A DNA stretch of 56,104 nucleotides from Desulfobulbaceae bacterium (GTDB lineage Bacteria; Desulfobacterota; Desulfobulbia; Desulfobulbales; Desulfocapsaceae). Positions within the stretch are counted from its first letter, which is position 1; each line of letters begins with the position of its first letter. Position numbers and translations under genes: made by a program. The stretch spans positions 1-56,104 of the forward strand of contig WSXV01000014.1 in the NCBI GenBank assembly GCA_009773475.1, given 5' to 3'. The notes below the pieces were generated by a model. That model had not been told where the DNA came from and did no database searches. It saw only the letters and a program-made list of their open reading frames with translations. Of this stretch, positions 43,946 through 54,976 are shown in pieces.

Positions 43946-44182
43946 CTATTTATTTTTTTTTCCGCCCTTGGCACGAAATGTAACTCTACCACGCGAAAGA
44001 TCATATGGTGAAAGCTCGATAGTAACTCTATCACCAGGTAAAATTTTTATAAAATGCATCCTCATTTTGCCAGAAATATGAGCTAACACTTTGTGCCCAT
44101 TATCTAATTCAACACGAAACATCGCATTCGGCAATGGCTCAACAATTGTTCCTTCTACTTCGATGGCTTCTTCTTTTGCCAT
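43946..44182 (-). CDS. infA: Translation initiation factor IF-1
   Basis: An OB-fold (S1-like) factor that blocks the ribosomal A site during initiation. At 78 residues, [20 protein letters not shown] and [13 protein letters not shown] match the family, with a few extra C-terminal lysines compared with the usual 72. It lies between map and rpmJ. Confidence 0.95.
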   Translation of the reverse strand: MAKEEAIEVEGTIVEPLPNAMFRVELDNGHKVLAHISGKMRMHFIKILPGDRVTIELSPYDLSRGRVTFRAKGGKKNK

Positions 44183-44262
44183 TCTTACTCCTAAAATTCA
44201 TTTCTAAAAAAACAAAGTTTAACATCTTAGTACAAATTTAATTAAATTGAAAGTGTTAGTTT

Positions 44263-45057
44263 TTAAACAAAAGCTGTTTGTGAAGATAAAATCAATGGAC
44301 CATCAACTGTAACTGCTACAGTATGCTCAAAATGAGCTGAACATTTTTTATCTCCAGTAATGACAGTCCAGCCATCTTTGAGAACGGATACATTATGTGT
44401 TCCAATATTAACCATAGGTTCAATCGCAAGAACCATTCCGGCTAATAATCGAGGAGAGTTTCCACTTTGAACAAAATTGGGGATTTCAGGAGCTTCATGT
44501 AGAGACTTACCAATACCATGCCCTACAAATTGTCTCACCACTGAAAATCCATTTTTTTGAACATGTTCTTGAACTACTCGTGAAATATCACTAATCCTAT
44601 TTCCAACTTTCACTTCATGTATAGCTAAAAACAAGGAATCTTCGGTAACGCTTATTAACTTTTGATTATCAATTGATACGACATCAACAGGAACAGTGAT
44701 GGCAGAATCGCCATAAAAACCATTTTTACAAACGCCAAAATCAATGGAAACAATATCCCCCTTAAATAACTTTCGTTTTCTAGAAGGAATACCATGAACG
44801 ACCTCTTCATTTAGAGAAACACAAATAGACGAAGGAAATCCTCTATATCCCTTAAATGCAGGTTTAGCCTTATGCGTATGACAAAAATCCTCAGCTATTT
44901 TATCAAGTTCAAATGTAGTAAGTCCAGGTTCTATGATTTTACGCAATTTACATAACAACTCAGCAACTATTTGATTTACATCAAACATCAAAGAAATTTC
45001 ACTAGGGGTCTTGAGAATTATCGATTTGTCCCCATTATTTTTTGCAGAATAAATCAA
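44263..45057 (-). CDS. map: Methionine aminopeptidase, type I
   Basis: Removes the N-terminal methionine from new proteins. The metal ligands of the pita-bread fold are all seen: DFGVCKNGFYGDSAIT (two Asp), GHGIGKSLHEAP (His), AIEPMVNIG (Glu) and SAHFEHTVAV (Glu). The protein of 264 residues has about 12 extra N-terminal residues. It starts 2 bp after the secY stop. The adk gene that commonly lies between secY and map is absent here. Confidence 0.93.
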   Translation of the reverse strand: MIYSAKNNGDKSIILKTPSEISLMFDVNQIVAELLCKLRKIIEPGLTTFELDKIAEDFCHTHKAKPAFKGYRGFPSSICVSLNEEVVHGIPSRKRKLFKGDIVSIDFGVCKNGFYGDSAITVPVDVVSIDNQKLISVTEDSLFLAIHEVKVGNRISDISRVVQEHVQKNGFSVVRQFVGHGIGKSLHEAPEIPNFVQSGNSPRLLAGMVLAIEPMVNIGTHNVSVLKDGWTVITGDKKCSAHFEHTVAVTVDGPLILSSQTAFV

Positions 45058-45059
45058 AA

Positions 45060-46364
45060 CTACTTTCTTCCGCGAATTTTTCCGGCCTTCATAAAGCCTT
45101 CATAATTGCGCATTACAAGATGCGATTCGATTTGAGACATAGTATCAATAGCTACACCAACAACAATGAGAAGCGCAGTCCCACCAAAATAGAATGGCAG
45201 GTTAAACTTAGTCATCATAAGGGTTGGCAAAACACAAACCACACTTAAATAAATTGAACCAACAACTGTCAGTCTAGTTAAAGCCTTATCTATAAATTCA
45301 GCTGTTTTCTTACCAGGTCGTATACCAGGAACAAAGCCACCGTTTTTTTTCAAATTTTCTGCTACATCATCAGGTTTAAATGTTACAGCTGTATAAAAAA
45401 AACAAAAGAATACAATCATTCCTATAAACATTAAATAGTAATAAACAGTACCAGGGGACAGTGCAGCAGAAATTTTTTGAACCCACTCGATTTGGATAAA
45501 ACTACCAATCGTAGCTGGAAACATCATAATTGATGAAGCGAAGATAGGTGGAATAACACCAGAAATATTTATTTTTAAGGGAAGATGAGAGCTTTGTCCT
45601 CCATATACTTTTCTTCCTACAACTCGCTTTGCATACTGAATAGGTATACGCCTTTGAGCCGTTTCAAAAAAAACTATAAAAGCAACAACTCCAAGCATAA
45701 AAACTAATATAAAAGGAATAAAAAACAGACCAATTTCACCGGCTTTAATGAGTTGAATTGAATTTATCACTGCGGCAGGGCCACTCGCAACAATTCCAGC
45801 GAAAATGATCAAAGACATTCCGTTACCAATACCACGTTCAGTCATTTGTTCACCAAGCCACATTATAAAAGCTGTACCTGATGTCAAAGTAAGCATTGTC
45901 ATTAACTTAAATTGAAGACCTGGAACGAGAACAATAACTTCACCTCCTGGACCGGTCATGCCTTCAAGCCCAGCACTAATAAATAAACTCTGAACAATGC
46001 TCAATCCAACAGTACCGTAACGAGTGTATTGTGTTATTTTTCTTCGTCCGGATTCACCTTCTTTCGATAAGGCTTCCAATTGGGGAACAACGACTGTAAG
46101 AAGTTGAATAATTATTGAGGCACTGATATAGGGCATTATACCAAGCGCAAAAATAGAAAAATTGCTTAATGCTCCACCGGAAAACATATTAAACATGCCA
46201 AATAATGAGCCGGCATGCTGAAGAAAAAAAGCAGCGACAGCTTCACCATTAATTCCCGGTGTTGGTATCTGAACTCCCATACGATAAACAGCGAGCATTG
46301 CTAAAGTAAAAAGCAATCTTTTGCGAAGTTCAGGAATATTGGCGGCACTTTGCAATCCACTCAT
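45060..46364 (-). CDS. secY: Protein translocase subunit SecY
   Basis: Channel subunit of the general secretion translocase: 434 residues with ten membrane helices. It starts [20 protein letters not shown]. The cytoplasmic loop [20 protein letters not shown] and the segment [14 protein letters not shown] are conserved. It follows rplO as in most spc operons. Confidence 0.97.
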   Translation of the reverse strand: MSGLQSAANIPELRKRLLFTLAMLAVYRMGVQIPTPGINGEAVAAFFLQHAGSLFGMFNMFSGGALSNFSIFALGIMPYISASIIIQLLTVVVPQLEALSKEGESGRRKITQYTRYGTVGLSIVQSLFISAGLEGMTGPGGEVIVLVPGLQFKLMTMLTLTSGTAFIMWLGEQMTERGIGNGMSLIIFAGIVASGPAAVINSIQLIKAGEIGLFFIPFILVFMLGVVAFIVFFETAQRRIPIQYAKRVVGRKVYGGQSSHLPLKINISGVIPPIFASSIMMFPATIGSFIQIEWVQKISAALSPGTVYYYLMFIGMIVFFCFFYTAVTFKPDDVAENLKKNGGFVPGIRPGKKTAEFIDKALTRLTVVGSIYLSVVCVLPTLMMTKFNLPFYFGGTALLIVVGVAIDTMSQIESHLVMRNYEGFMKAGKIRGRK

Positions 46365-46436
46365 TAATTCAACCTATACATAACTTAAAAACATCTCGAT
46401 GATCACATACTACGGAGGGTAAAAGTATTAAAAAAA

Positions 46437-46886
46437 TTAAAGAGAAATAGCTTCAAAAACATTACCACCGACTGATTCAATTTTAGCTTTCGCTTCCTGA
46501 CTAATTTTATCAATGTGAAGAATAATTGCTTTAGTGATCTCACCATTAGCTAATACTTTAATCGGTTGATCATTTTTTACCAAACCAGCACGATACAAGA
46601 CTTCAGCATTTATATCACCTGTTACATCGAGATTGTTAAGTTGTGTTAACGAAACAATCGAATATATTGTCTTAAACTTACTGTGAAAGCCACGTTTAGG
46701 AAGCCGACGCTGCAAAGGCATCTGCCCCCCTTCAAATCCCGGCCGAACTGAAGCGCCAGAACGTGAATTTGCACCTTTGTGACCTCTTGTTGCTGTTTTT
46801 CCACGACCAGAACCAGGTCCACGGCCGACACGTTTTCTTTTACGATTTGATCCTATGTTTGGTGAAAGATTAGATAAAGATATCAT
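46437..46886 (-). CDS. rplO: 50S ribosomal protein L15
   Basis: L15 (149 residues). The Gly/Arg-rich N-terminal part (SNRKRKRVGRGPGSGRGKTA) and the following GHKGANSRSGASVRPGFEGG are unmistakable. It begins one base after the rpmD stop. Confidence 0.96.
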   Translation of the reverse strand: MISLSNLSPNIGSNRKRKRVGRGPGSGRGKTATRGHKGANSRSGASVRPGFEGGQMPLQRRLPKRGFHSKFKTIYSIVSLTQLNNLDVTGDINAEVLYRAGLVKNDQPIKVLANGEITKAIILHIDKISQEAKAKIESVGGNVFEAISL

Positions 46887-46887
46887 T

Positions 46888-47070
46888 TTATAACTCCTTG
46901 ATTCGAATAAGATGACCTACTTTTTTTAGCATTCCCATTATTTCTGGGGTATTTTTACGAGTAGCAGTCTTCTGCATCTTGTTCAATCCTAATCCAATAA
47001 GTGTCGCTCTAATTTTTTGAGTACTTCCGATTCCACTTTTGACCAAAGTATATGTAATTGTATCGGTCAT
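46888..47070 (-). CDS. rpmD: 50S ribosomal protein L30
   Basis: L30 (60 residues). TYTLVKSGIGSTQKIRATL, then LGLNKMQKTATRKNTPEIMG, is the typical short bacterial form. It lies between rpsE and rplO. Confidence 0.94.
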   Translation of the reverse strand: MTDTITYTLVKSGIGSTQKIRATLIGLGLNKMQKTATRKNTPEIMGMLKKVGHLIRIKEL

Positions 47071-47153
47071 TATAATGATTTACCTTTATAAGTTTTAAAA
47101 AACAAAAAAAAACACAAGTCCTTATAGTAAAAATAAAGGGAAATGTGCAGTGA

Positions 47154-47666
47154 CTAAGCGGTTATTTCTTCTAAACTTTTACCACGCAAATTTGCAATAC
47201 TCTGAGCTGATCGTAAACTTTTTAATCCACTCATGGTTGCTTTAACCATATTGTGTGGGTTATTAGATCCTAAGCACTTAGTCAAAATATTAGTAACACC
47301 AACGGCTTCTAACACAGCACGAACTGGACCACCGGCAATCACTCCAGTACCTTCTGAGGCAGGTTTTAAAAGAACACAACCAGCACCATATCTTCCAATA
47401 ATTGTATGTGGAATAGAAAATTCTGTTAAGGAAACAGTCACCATATCTTTTTTTGCTTGCTCAACACCTTTACGTATAGCATCTGGTACTTGATTAGCTT
47501 TCCCTAAACCATATCCAACTTTACCTTTACCATTACCAACAACAACAATTGCGCTAAAGCTAAATCTACGGCCACCCTTAACAACTTTAGCAACTCTGTT
47601 GATAAAAACTATTTTTTCAATTAGTTCCTCAGGTGTTTCACTCTTGGAACGTTTAAAATCAGACAA
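47154..47666 (-). CDS. rpsE: 30S ribosomal protein S5
   Basis: S5 (170 residues), involved in decoding accuracy. The double-stranded RNA-binding N-terminal domain has [20 protein letters not shown] and [20 protein letters not shown]. The C-terminal domain has [20 protein letters not shown]. Confidence 0.97.
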   Translation of the reverse strand: MSDFKRSKSETPEELIEKIVFINRVAKVVKGGRRFSFSAIVVVGNGKGKVGYGLGKANQVPDAIRKGVEQAKKDMVTVSLTEFSIPHTIIGRYGAGCVLLKPASEGTGVIAGGPVRAVLEAVGVTNILTKCLGSNNPHNMVKATMSGLKSLRSAQSIANLRGKSLEEITA

Positions 47667-47695
47667 GAGACAACCTCCTAATTATTATATGGTTA

Positions 47696-48061
47696 TTAAA
47701 ATTGTAGCCCATTTTTTCGAGCACCTTCAGAAACAGCTTTTATCCGACCATGATAAATAAACCCTCCACGATCAAACACAACTTTTTCAATACCAAAAGC
47801 TTTTGCACGAATAGCTAAAAGCTCCCCTACTTTTTCTGCAGCGCCTATTTTACCTTTAACATTAGTATTATCAAATTCCTTATCTAATGTTGACATATAG
47901 GTAATTGTTTTTCCGAGTGAATCATCAATAATCTGAGCATAAATATGCTTACTACTTTTAAACACCCTTAAACGTGGACGATCGGTAGTCCCTACTATTT
48001 TTTTCCGGATACGACTAACTCGTTTTATTCGAGCTGTAGCCTTAGGATTTGTCTTACCCAT
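47696..48061 (-). CDS. rplR: 50S ribosomal protein L18
   Basis: L18 (121 residues) binds 5S r[23 protein letters not shown] and [20 protein letters not shown] are the family signatures; the N-terminus is basic. Confidence 0.96.
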   Translation of the reverse strand: MGKTNPKATARIKRVSRIRKKIVGTTDRPRLRVFKSSKHIYAQIIDDSLGKTITYMSTLDKEFDNTNVKGKIGAAEKVGELLAIRAKAFGIEKVVFDRGGFIYHGRIKAVSEGARKNGLQF

Positions 48062-48103
48062 AATTTAACACCATTATAAAATAAACTGTATTAACTAAAT
48101 GAA

Positions 48104-48646
48104 TTACTTTTTGCCAGCGGATTTTCCGACTTTACGAACTATATGTTCATCAGAATAGCGTATTCCCTTTCCTTTATAAGGTTCAGGTTTACGTATAGCA
48201 CGAATTTTTGATGCAGTGAGACCAAGCAATTCTTTATCTATGGACTCTAAATTGATTTTATTATTGGTTTCGACTGTGGCTATTACACCTTCAGGCAGAA
48301 TAAATTCAACCGGATTGGAATATCCAACATTCAAAGTTAATGTATTACCATTTACATTTGCTTTATATCCAACACCTTCTACAAGTAATATTTTTTTGAA
48401 ACCTTCATGAACACCAACAACCATATTATTCAAAAGACTACGAAATAACCCACGAAAAGCACTAAATTTAGGGCCATCCTCGTGTGTGTTAACAAGTAAT
48501 TCATTTGAAATTTGTTCAATTTTAATTTCATCCCGCACAACTCTCTGCAACACACCTTTTGAACCTTTAACAGATATTTGCTGTCCATCGATAATGATAG
48601 AAACGCCAACTGGCACTGTTATAGGTTGCTTTCCAATTCGAGACAT
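48104..48646 (-). CDS. rplF: 50S ribosomal protein L6
   Basis: L6 (180 residues) sits near the factor-binding site. It starts MSRIGKQPITVPVGV; the ATG at 48646 follows GGAGG by five bases, so the longer in-frame start at 48679, which would overlap rpsH, is rejected. The C-terminal RKPEPYKGKGIRYSDE is the classic L6 signature. Confidence 0.96.
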   Translation of the reverse strand: MSRIGKQPITVPVGVSIIIDGQQISVKGSKGVLQRVVRDEIKIEQISNELLVNTHEDGPKFSAFRGLFRSLLNNMVVGVHEGFKKILLVEGVGYKANVNGNTLTLNVGYSNPVEFILPEGVIATVETNNKINLESIDKELLGLTASKIRAIRKPEPYKGKGIRYSDEHIVRKVGKSAGKK

Positions 48647-48672
48647 ATGTACCTCCATTATTTGTGAGTTTG

Positions 48673-49071
48673 TTACCAAACCTCACAAAGTATCTCTCCA
48701 CCTGTATTATTAGCACGTGCAGTTTTATCAGTAACAATTCCAATTGAAGTAGAAATTATAGCCACGCCTAATCCATTCAAAACATTGTACAATTTATCAG
48801 CCTTTACATACTTCCTTAGACCGGGTTTACTAATACGCTTAATTCCAACAATTACTGGTTCTTTGTTGGCGCCATACTTCAAAAAAATTGTCAAAGTACC
48901 TTGAACACCGTCATCAGATATTTTAAAGTCAGAGATAAAACCTTCATCCTTTAAAACTTTAGCTATACTAACCTTAACGCTTGAGTTAGGCATTTTAACA
49001 CTATCAAATTTAACCATTACAGCATTTCTTACTCTGGTTAACATATCTGCTACTGGATCACTCATGGACAT
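48673..49071 (-). CDS. rpsH: 30S ribosomal protein S8
   Basis: S8 (132 residues) binds central 16S rRNA and represses spc translation in E. coli. [18 protein letters not shown] and the C-terminal [18 protein letters not shown] are typical. I chose the ATG at 49071, about eight bases after AAGGGG. A GTG at 49080 lies too close to that ribosome site. Confidence 0.95.
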   Translation of the reverse strand: MSMSDPVADMLTRVRNAVMVKFDSVKMPNSSVKVSIAKVLKDEGFISDFKISDDGVQGTLTIFLKYGANKEPVIVGIKRISKPGLRKYVKADKLYNVLNGLGVAIISTSIGIVTDKTARANNTGGEILCEVW

Positions 49072-49122
49072 GGTGAGCACCCCTTTATTTAAAAAACTAA
49101 TATTTAAAATTTCCTATCAAAC

Positions 49123-49308
49123 CTACCAACTAGATTTAACAACACCTGTAATTTCACCATGAGACGCTAATCCACGAAAACAAATTCTACAGATACCAAA
49201 TTTTCTCAAAAAAGCTCTTGGACGTCCACATAGCGGACACCTATTATAGGCCCTAACCTTGAATTTAGGTTCACGGCTTGCTTTTGCAATTAATGATTTT
49301 TTAGCCAA
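49123..49308 (-). CDS. rpsN: 30S ribosomal protein S14, zinc type (type Z), TTG start
   Basis: S14 of 61 residues. Two CxxC pairs ([10 protein letters not shown] and CRICFRGLA) bind zinc, which marks the short type Z form. The start codon appears to be TTG at 49308 (reading M-A-K-K-S-L), because GGAGG lies five bases upstream and no ATG is in frame. The resulting length is exactly the family norm. Confidence 0.93.
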   Translation of the reverse strand: MAKKSLIAKASREPKFKVRAYNRCPLCGRPRAFLRKFGICRICFRGLASHGEITGVVKSSW

Positions 49309-49356
49309 AACAACCTCCAATGGATAACTCTATAATTTTACCTAGAAGAATGTGTC

Positions 49357-49896
49357 CTACTTCTTAAATGGCATTCCTAAATATTTAAGAAGGGAATGAG
49401 CTTCTTGATTTGTTGAAGCTGAAGTAACGATGGTAATGTTAAAACCTTTTACTTTATCAATTTTATCATAATCAATTTCAGGAAAAATAATGTGCTCCTT
49501 AACTCCCATCGAATAATTTCCGCGGCCATCGAACCATTTAGGCGAAAGTCCACGAAAATCTCTTACTCTTGGTAAAGCAACATTTACTAATTTACTGAAA
49601 AAATTATACATACGTTCTTCTCGCAAAGTAACACAACAACCAATTGCAACTCCTTCTCTCAACTTAAAACCTGCAATTGACTTTTTAGCTCTAGTAACAA
49701 CGGCTCTTTGTCCTGCAATCTTAGAAAGTTCTTCAACAGCACCTTCAATAATTTTCGGATTTTGAACAGCTTCACCTAATCCCATATTAAGAACAATCTT
49801 CTTAATTTTTGGAACCTGCATAATATTTTTATATCCATACTCTTCTTTAAGAGAAGGAATACATGCTTCGTTATAGAATTTTTTAAGCGTACCCAT
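49357..49896 (-). CDS. rplE: 50S ribosomal protein L5
   Basis: L5 (179 residues) contacts 5S rRNA and P-site t[23 protein letters not shown] (about 24-43), [20 protein letters not shown] (about 112-131) and [17 protein letters not shown] are standard. It follows rplX in the spc order. Confidence 0.97.
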   Translation of the reverse strand: MGTLKKFYNEACIPSLKEEYGYKNIMQVPKIKKIVLNMGLGEAVQNPKIIEGAVEELSKIAGQRAVVTRAKKSIAGFKLREGVAIGCCVTLREERMYNFFSKLVNVALPRVRDFRGLSPKWFDGRGNYSMGVKEHIIFPEIDYDKIDKVKGFNITIVTSASTNQEAHSLLKYLGMPFKK

Positions 49897-49928
49897 TTAT
49901 AACCCCTAACATCAGTTCATTAAAATAA

Positions 49929-50264
49929 TTATGACTTAACATCAACAGATTCACCACAGCTTTTACAAAAACGAATCTTTGAACCATCATCAAGTATACG
50001 TTTTCCAATACGGCCAGTTTTAGTACAAGCAGGACATATTAACTGTAAATTTGAAATATGTAATGGAGCTTCGATTTCTAAAATCTGACCTTGTTGATTC
50101 ATTTGTGTAGGCTTTTTATGGCGTTTAATCATATTAACGCGCTCAACAATTGCTTTATTTTTGTCGGGGAAAAGACGAATAATTTTTCCTACTCTGCCTT
50201 TATCTTTGCCTGTAATTACTTCAACTTGGTCATTTTTCTTTAAATACGTTTTTCCTTGTGACAT
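49929..50264 (-). CDS. rplX: 50S ribosomal protein L24 with C-terminal Cys pairs
   Basis: L24 (111 residues) starts large-subunit assembly. The KOW motif is [20 protein letters not shown] (10-29). The C-terminus carries [20 protein letters not shown] and then CKSCGE, two CxxC pairs that form a zinc ribbon seen in many but not all bacterial L24 proteins. Confidence 0.96.
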   Translation of the reverse strand: MSQGKTYLKKNDQVEVITGKDKGRVGKIIRLFPDKNKAIVERVNMIKRHKKPTQMNQQGQILEIEAPLHISNLQLICPACTKTGRIGKRILDDGSKIRFCKSCGESVDVKS

Positions 50265-50317
50265 TATCTATACCTTTGTTCTCAAAAAAATTATGCTAAC
50301 CATAAGAACTACATAAA

Positions 50318-50686
50318 TTATAAAACTTCTGGAGCCAATGATATAATTTTCATAAAACCTTGATTACGCAATTCTCTTGCTACAGGACCGAAAATACGTG
50401 TTCCTAACGGCTCACCGCTACCTGAGAGGATCACAGCAGCATTATCATCAAATTTAACCCAAGTATCATCCATACGTTTCAACTCTTTAACGGTGCGAAC
50501 AATAACTGCCTTTACGACATCACCTTTTTTCACCTTGGCGTGAGGGATAGCTTCTTTAACTGCCACAATGATAATATCACCTATTGAAGCGTATCTTTTT
50601 CGCGAACCACCAAGCACTCTCATACAAAGTACTTTTCTGGCACCAGAATTATCGGCAACGTTAAGAACTGTTTCTGTTTGTATCAT
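50318..50686 (-). CDS. rplN: 50S ribosomal protein L14
   Basis: L14 (122 residues) makes intersubunit bridges. [20 protein letters not shown] and the late [13 protein letters not shown] with [11 protein letters not shown] are nearly invariant family segments. Confidence 0.97.
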   Translation of the reverse strand: MIQTETVLNVADNSGARKVLCMRVLGGSRKRYASIGDIIIVAVKEAIPHAKVKKGDVVKAVIVRTVKELKRMDDTWVKFDDNAAVILSGSGEPLGTRIFGPVARELRNQGFMKIISLAPEVL

Positions 50687-50750
50687 AATTTCACCTGATT
50701 TTACTCAGTAACATTTTACTCAAATTATTCAGAATATAAAAATAAAAAAA

Positions 50751-51011
50751 TTATGCTGTACGCTCAAGTATACTTCTAAGGCGCCAACGTTTTCTTTTAC
50801 TTAAAGGACGACACTCTTCAATAAGGACTAAGTCACCAATTTTACATAAATTATCAGGATCATCAGCAATATATTTAACGGTTTTTTTAACAAATTTACC
50901 ATACAATGGATGCTGAACTTTTCTCTCAACCTTAACAACGATACTCTTTTCCATTTTATCACTTACAACGGAACCAGTTTTCGTTTTTTTTGATTTATTT
51001 ATCTCACTCAT
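50751..51011 (-). CDS. rpsQ: 30S ribosomal protein S17
   Basis: S17 (86 residues), an OB-fold primary rRNA binder. [20 protein letters not shown] and [18 protein letters not shown], followed by [18 protein letters not shown], match the family. Confidence 0.96.
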   Translation of the reverse strand: MSEINKSKKTKTGSVVSDKMEKSIVVKVERKVQHPLYGKFVKKTVKYIADDPDNLCKIGDLVLIEECRPLSKRKRWRLRSILERTA

Positions 51012-51074
51012 ATTTTTATTAATTCAAAGTTATAGGAAGCAGATTTTAAACAAATTGAATAAATTTAATTTTTA

Positions 51075-51263
51075 CTATAAAGAAAGCTGCGTTCGTAAAG
51101 TATTAATTCTTGCTATATCCTTACGAAGATATGATAAACGAGAAGTGTTCTCAAGGGGTCTAATCTTGTGTTGAAATGAAAGCTTAGAAACTTCTTCTCT
51201 CAGTTCTACTTCTTTAACATTTAGTTTTTCTAAAGACATTTTACGTAAATCAATTATTTTCAT
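51075..51263 (-). CDS. rpmC: 50S ribosomal protein L29
   Basis: L29 (62 residues), a two-helix protein at the exit tunnel that also binds trigger factor. [20 protein letters not shown] and [14 protein letters not shown] are typical. It overlaps rplP by four bases. Confidence 0.95.
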   Translation of the reverse strand: MKIIDLRKMSLEKLNVKEVELREEVSKLSFQHKIRPLENTSRLSYLRKDIARINTLRTQLSL

Positions 51264-51676
51264 ATCATATTTCTCCGGGAAACCACCTTGGTCGCAAAAG
51301 GTAACTTATTGCCAGCCAGAGTCAATGCTCGAATAGCTAAATCTTCATCTACACCAGAAATTTCAAAAATCATTTTTCCTGGGTGAATTTGAGCTACCCA
51401 ATATTCTGGATTACCTTTTCCTTTACCCATACGAGTCTCTGCAGGCTTTTTAGTAATGGGCTTATCTGGAAAAACTCTAATCCAAACCTTACCACCTCGT
51501 TTAATTTTTCGATTTACAGCTATACGAGCAGCTTCAATTTGTCGAGCACTCATCTTTCCACAATCCAAGGCTTTAAGGCCATAATCTCCAAACGAAATAG
51601 AGGATCCTCGAAAAGCAACTCCTGTCAGACGGCCCTTAAACACCTTTCTATGAAGGACTTTTTTAGGACTTAACAT
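51260..51676 (-). CDS. rplP: 50S ribosomal protein L16
   Basis: L16 (138 residues) lies at the peptidyl-transferase side of the A site. [20 protein letters not shown], then [20 protein letters not shown] and [19 protein letters not shown], are diagnostic. Confidence 0.97.
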   Translation of the reverse strand: MLSPKKVLHRKVFKGRLTGVAFRGSSISFGDYGLKALDCGKMSARQIEAARIAVNRKIKRGGKVWIRVFPDKPITKKPAETRMGKGKGNPEYWVAQIHPGKMIFEISGVDEDLAIRALTLAGNKLPFATKVVSRRNMI

Positions 51677-51726
51677 TTATATTACTCCATAATTTTTATT
51701 AATTTTCAAAATAGAAGCTAAAATTC

Positions 51727-52374
51727 CTAGCTTAGAGCCGCTTCAGAATCACTTAACACTTCGCCATTGAAAATCCAAACCTTAACACCAATAATTCCAT
51801 AAGTAGTATTAGCTTCAGCTAGGGCATAATCAATATCAGCTCTGAGTGTATGCAAAGGAACCCTCCCTTCTCTCATCCACTCACAACGAGACATTTCTGC
51901 ACCACCAAGACGACCAGAGCATGAAATCTTAATCCCCTTTACACCAAAGCGGAGAGCTGAACTTACAGCTTTTTTCATGGCCCGTCTAAAAGCAACTCTT
52001 CGAACTAATTGACCCGCTACATTCTCTGCTATCAACATAGCATCAGCTTCAGGCCTTCTAATTTCCTGAATGTCAATTACAACTGTTCTATTTATTTGTT
52101 TTTCGAGATCTTTTTTTAAGATTTCAATTTCAGCACCTTTCTTACCAATAATAATTCCTGGCCTAGCAGTAAAAAGTTTAACTCTAACTTTTTCACCTGT
52201 GCGCTCAAGAATTACTTTAGAAAGACTAGCATGGCTAAGTCGCTTCTTGAAAAATTTTCTAATTTTTTGATCTTCTATAAGAAAATGAGAATAATTTTTA
52301 TCTGCATACCAGATCGAATCCCAAGTTCTGGTTATATTAAGTCTCATTCCTAATGGATTAACTTTCTGCCCCAA
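51727..52374 (-). CDS. rpsC: 30S ribosomal protein S3
   Basis: S3 (215 residues) lines the mRNA entry channel. [20 protein letters not shown] starts the protein. The KH domain has [20 protein letters not shown], and the C-terminal part has [20 protein letters not shown]. Confidence 0.97.
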   Translation of the reverse strand: MGQKVNPLGMRLNITRTWDSIWYADKNYSHFLIEDQKIRKFFKKRLSHASLSKVILERTGEKVRVKLFTARPGIIIGKKGAEIEILKKDLEKQINRTVVIDIQEIRRPEADAMLIAENVAGQLVRRVAFRRAMKKAVSSALRFGVKGIKISCSGRLGGAEMSRCEWMREGRVPLHTLRADIDYALAEANTTYGIIGVKVWIFNGEVLSDSEAALS

Positions 52375-52454
52375 AACAATCCTCCATTGATAAAACTTAC
52401 TTTGACAACGTTAAAAAACTTTTGTTTATACCAATACCTGACAACAATGTAAAG

Positions 52455-52787
52455 CTATTGTTCGTCTAAAATCACAGTAATATGACTTGTTCTTTTAATA
52501 ATTCCCGTTGCTCGCCCTTGCGCCCTGGGCATTATTCGCTTAAGAGAAGGCCCGCCATCAATAAATATCTTCTTAATATATAAATTATCAACATCAATTT
52601 TATCGTTCTGGGTTGCATTAGCGATGGCGGAATCTAATACTTTGCGTATTATATGAGCTCCTTTTTTTGGCATAAAAGTTAGGGTGTTAATCGCCTTATC
52701 AACGTTCATTCCCCTAACAACATCAGCAACAAGTCGTGCTTTTTGAGCTGAAATACGTGTCCCTTTAGCAATTGCTCTTGCTTCCAT
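52455..52787 (-). CDS. rplV: 50S ribosomal protein L22
   Basis: L22 (110 residues); its loop reaches the exit tunnel. GTRISAQKARLVADVVRGMN and the tunnel-loop region GPSLKRIMPRAQGRATGIIK are standard. Confidence 0.96.
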   Translation of the reverse strand: MEARAIAKGTRISAQKARLVADVVRGMNVDKAINTLTFMPKKGAHIIRKVLDSAIANATQNDKIDVDNLYIKKIFIDGGPSLKRIMPRAQGRATGIIKRTSHITVILDEQ

Positions 52788-52827
52788 AATATTTACTCCT
52801 GAAAAGTCTTCCCAAGAAGATTAAAAA

Positions 52828-53103
52828 TTATTTTTTACCCTTCTTGTCAGCGGTATGTCCGTAATATGTTCGCGTTGGTGAGAACTCTCCCAACTTATGA
52901 CCAACCATGTTATCTGATACAAAAACTGGTATAAATTTTTTACCATTATGAACTGCAAAAGTTAGCCCAACCATTTGTGGAATAATATCAGAACGTCGAG
53001 ACCAAGTTTTAATTACTTTTCTTGAAGTAGTCTCAATGGCTTTTTCAACCTTTTTCATTAAATGGTCATCTATAAACGGACCTTTTTTTACTGAGCGCGC
53101 CAT
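52828..53103 (-). CDS. rpsS: 30S ribosomal protein S19
   Basis: S19 (91 residues) in the head of the small subunit. [40 protein letters not shown] and [17 protein letters not shown] match the family. Confidence 0.97.
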   Translation of the reverse strand: MARSVKKGPFIDDHLMKKVEKAIETTSRKVIKTWSRRSDIIPQMVGLTFAVHNGKKFIPVFVSDNMVGHKLGEFSPTRTYYGHTADKKGKK

Positions 53104-53119
53104 AATTCTCCTTCAACAA

Positions 53120-53941
53120 TTAAGATCTCTTTTTAATAATAAACTTGTCAGTAGACTTATTAGTTCTTGTTTTATACCCCTTAGTTGGATACCCCCAAGG
53201 AGTACAAGGGTGACGCCCACCAGAACTTTTACCTTCACCACCACCCATAGGATGATCAACAGGGTTCATAGCAACACCTCGGACGGATGGCCTAACACCT
53301 AACCATCTATTACGACCAGCTTTACCTAATTTCTGACTTTCAAACTCTCTATTGCCAACCTGTCCGATACAGGCACGACATAGTTTATGAAATTTTCTTA
53401 CCTCATTAGACGGCAAACGAACAAGGACAAAATTACCCTCTTTGGCCATTAACTGTGCAGATGTTCCTGCACTTCTAACCATTTGCGCTCCTTTGCCAAT
53501 TTTCATTTCAATATTATGAATAATTGTACCAAGAGGTATATTCATCATAGGCAAGCAATTACCGGGTTGAATATCAACATTATCACCAGCAATAATTTGA
53601 TCTCCTACTCCTATTCCATCTGGAGCAAGTATATAGGTTTTTTCTCCGTCTAAATAACTTAGCAAAGCTATATTTGCTGAACGATTTGGATCATATTCAA
53701 TAGAAATAACTTTTGCGTTGATATTTACTTTGTTACGCTTAAAGTCAATAATCCGGTACTTCCTTTTATGACCACCACCAATATGTCTAGTAGTAATACG
53801 GCCATAATTATTACGGCCACCACTTTTAGAAAGGCTAGATACGAGAGATTTCTCTGGGCCATTTTTTGACAACTCAGAGTTCTGTACTGACACATGATGT
53901 CGCTTACCAGCAGATGTCGGTTTATATGTTTTAATACTCAT
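53120..53941 (-). CDS. rplB: 50S ribosomal protein L2
   Basis: L2 (273 residues), needed for subunit joining and peptidyl transfer. [20 protein letters not shown] (about 41-60) and the C-terminal [20 protein letters not shown], containing the conserved histidine, are present. Confidence 0.97.
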   Translation of the reverse strand: MSIKTYKPTSAGKRHHVSVQNSELSKNGPEKSLVSSLSKSGGRNNYGRITTRHIGGGHKRKYRIIDFKRNKVNINAKVISIEYDPNRSANIALLSYLDGEKTYILAPDGIGVGDQIIAGDNVDIQPGNCLPMMNIPLGTIIHNIEMKIGKGAQMVRSAGTSAQLMAKEGNFVLVRLPSNEVRKFHKLCRACIGQVGNREFESQKLGKAGRNRWLGVRPSVRGVAMNPVDHPMGGGEGKSSGGRHPCTPWGYPTKGYKTRTNKSTDKFIIKKRS

Positions 53942-54032
53942 GATTTCCCAATCGCTCCATCAGATGTTTTGGATAAATTCATTACATTCTTAAAAAGAAA
54001 TTTTTTACAGATCGTCAATAATTAACAATTAA

Positions 54033-54320
54033 TTACAATTCATCTGCAAAACTAATCTGGCCCTCAGATAATGTTACATATGCTTTTTTCCAATCATTTC
54101 TAAAGCCAGTAAAACGACCGACTCTTTTTTGCTTACCATGCATATTAGCAACCCGTACATTTTTTACTTTTACAGGAAACATTTTTTCAACTGCTTGTTT
54201 TATAGCAATCTTATTGGAATCAGGATTTACCTTAAATACAATTTTGTTTTCTGTTTCTTGCAACAAAGCTGCTTTTTCAGTAAGACAAGGACCTTTTAAT
54301 ACATTGTATATATTTTTCAT
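54033..54320 (-). CDS. rplW: 50S ribosomal protein L23
   Basis: L23 (95 residues), the exit-site docking protein for trigger factor and SRP. VLKGPCLTEKAALLQETENK and VKVKNVRVANMHGKQKRVGR are typical. It overlaps rplD by four bases (ATGA). Confidence 0.96.
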   Translation of the reverse strand: MKNIYNVLKGPCLTEKAALLQETENKIVFKVNPDSNKIAIKQAVEKMFPVKVKNVRVANMHGKQKRVGRFTGFRNDWKKAYVTLSEGQISFADEL

Positions 54321-54940
54321 GCAATCACCCTTTGTTCCAGAACTTCAATAGCAGGCCTCACAAGTATTAACTTCTTGTGAAGAAGAATATCATATACATT
54401 CACACCAGTAGTTGAAAGGACCTTGAAACCTAGAACGTTACGTGAAGATCTATTGAGATTATCATTTACATTTTCAGTAATAATAAGGCCATTATCAATA
54501 TTAAGGACCTTCATTACTTTTACAAACTCCTTGGATTTAATAGCCTCTAAGGTAAAGTCATCAAGAATGATAAGATTACCTTCTTGATTTCTAGCACTCA
54601 TTGCCATCGCCAAAGCCTGTTTTTTAACCTTACGATTTAATTTGATGCTAAAATCACGGGGTTTAGGCCCAAAGGACACACCACCACCACGCCATACCGG
54701 TGAAGTGTTACTACCTGATCTTGCTCGACCAGTACCTTTTTGTCGCCATGGTTTTTTACCACCACCGCTTACTTCAATTCTGGTTTTGGTACATGCTGTT
54801 CCAGCTCGCCTACCAGCAAGCTGCATTTTTACAACATCATGCAATAAATGCTCCTTTACAACCAGATCAAAGACCTTTTCATTCAGACTAATTTCACCAA
54901 CTTTTTCATTCTTGATATTTAATACGCTTACAGTTGACAT
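54317..54940 (-). CDS. rplD: 50S ribosomal protein L4
   Basis: L4 (207 residues); its long loop reaches the tunnel (KPWRQKGTGRARSGSNTSPV, about 65-84). In E. coli it also represses the S10 operon. I chose the second of two adjacent ATGs (54940), which lies six bases after AAGGAG. An upstream in-frame start would add an unlikely hydrophobic leader. Confidence 0.96.
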   Translation of the reverse strand: MSTVSVLNIKNEKVGEISLNEKVFDLVVKEHLLHDVVKMQLAGRRAGTACTKTRIEVSGGGKKPWRQKGTGRARSGSNTSPVWRGGGVSFGPKPRDFSIKLNRKVKKQALAMAMSARNQEGNLIILDDFTLEAIKSKEFVKVMKVLNIDNGLIITENVNDNLNRSSRNVLGFKVLSTTGVNVYDILLHKKLILVRPAIEVLEQRVIA

Positions 54941-54976
54941 CATTATCTCCTTGTACCAGATAAATTGCAGGATCAA

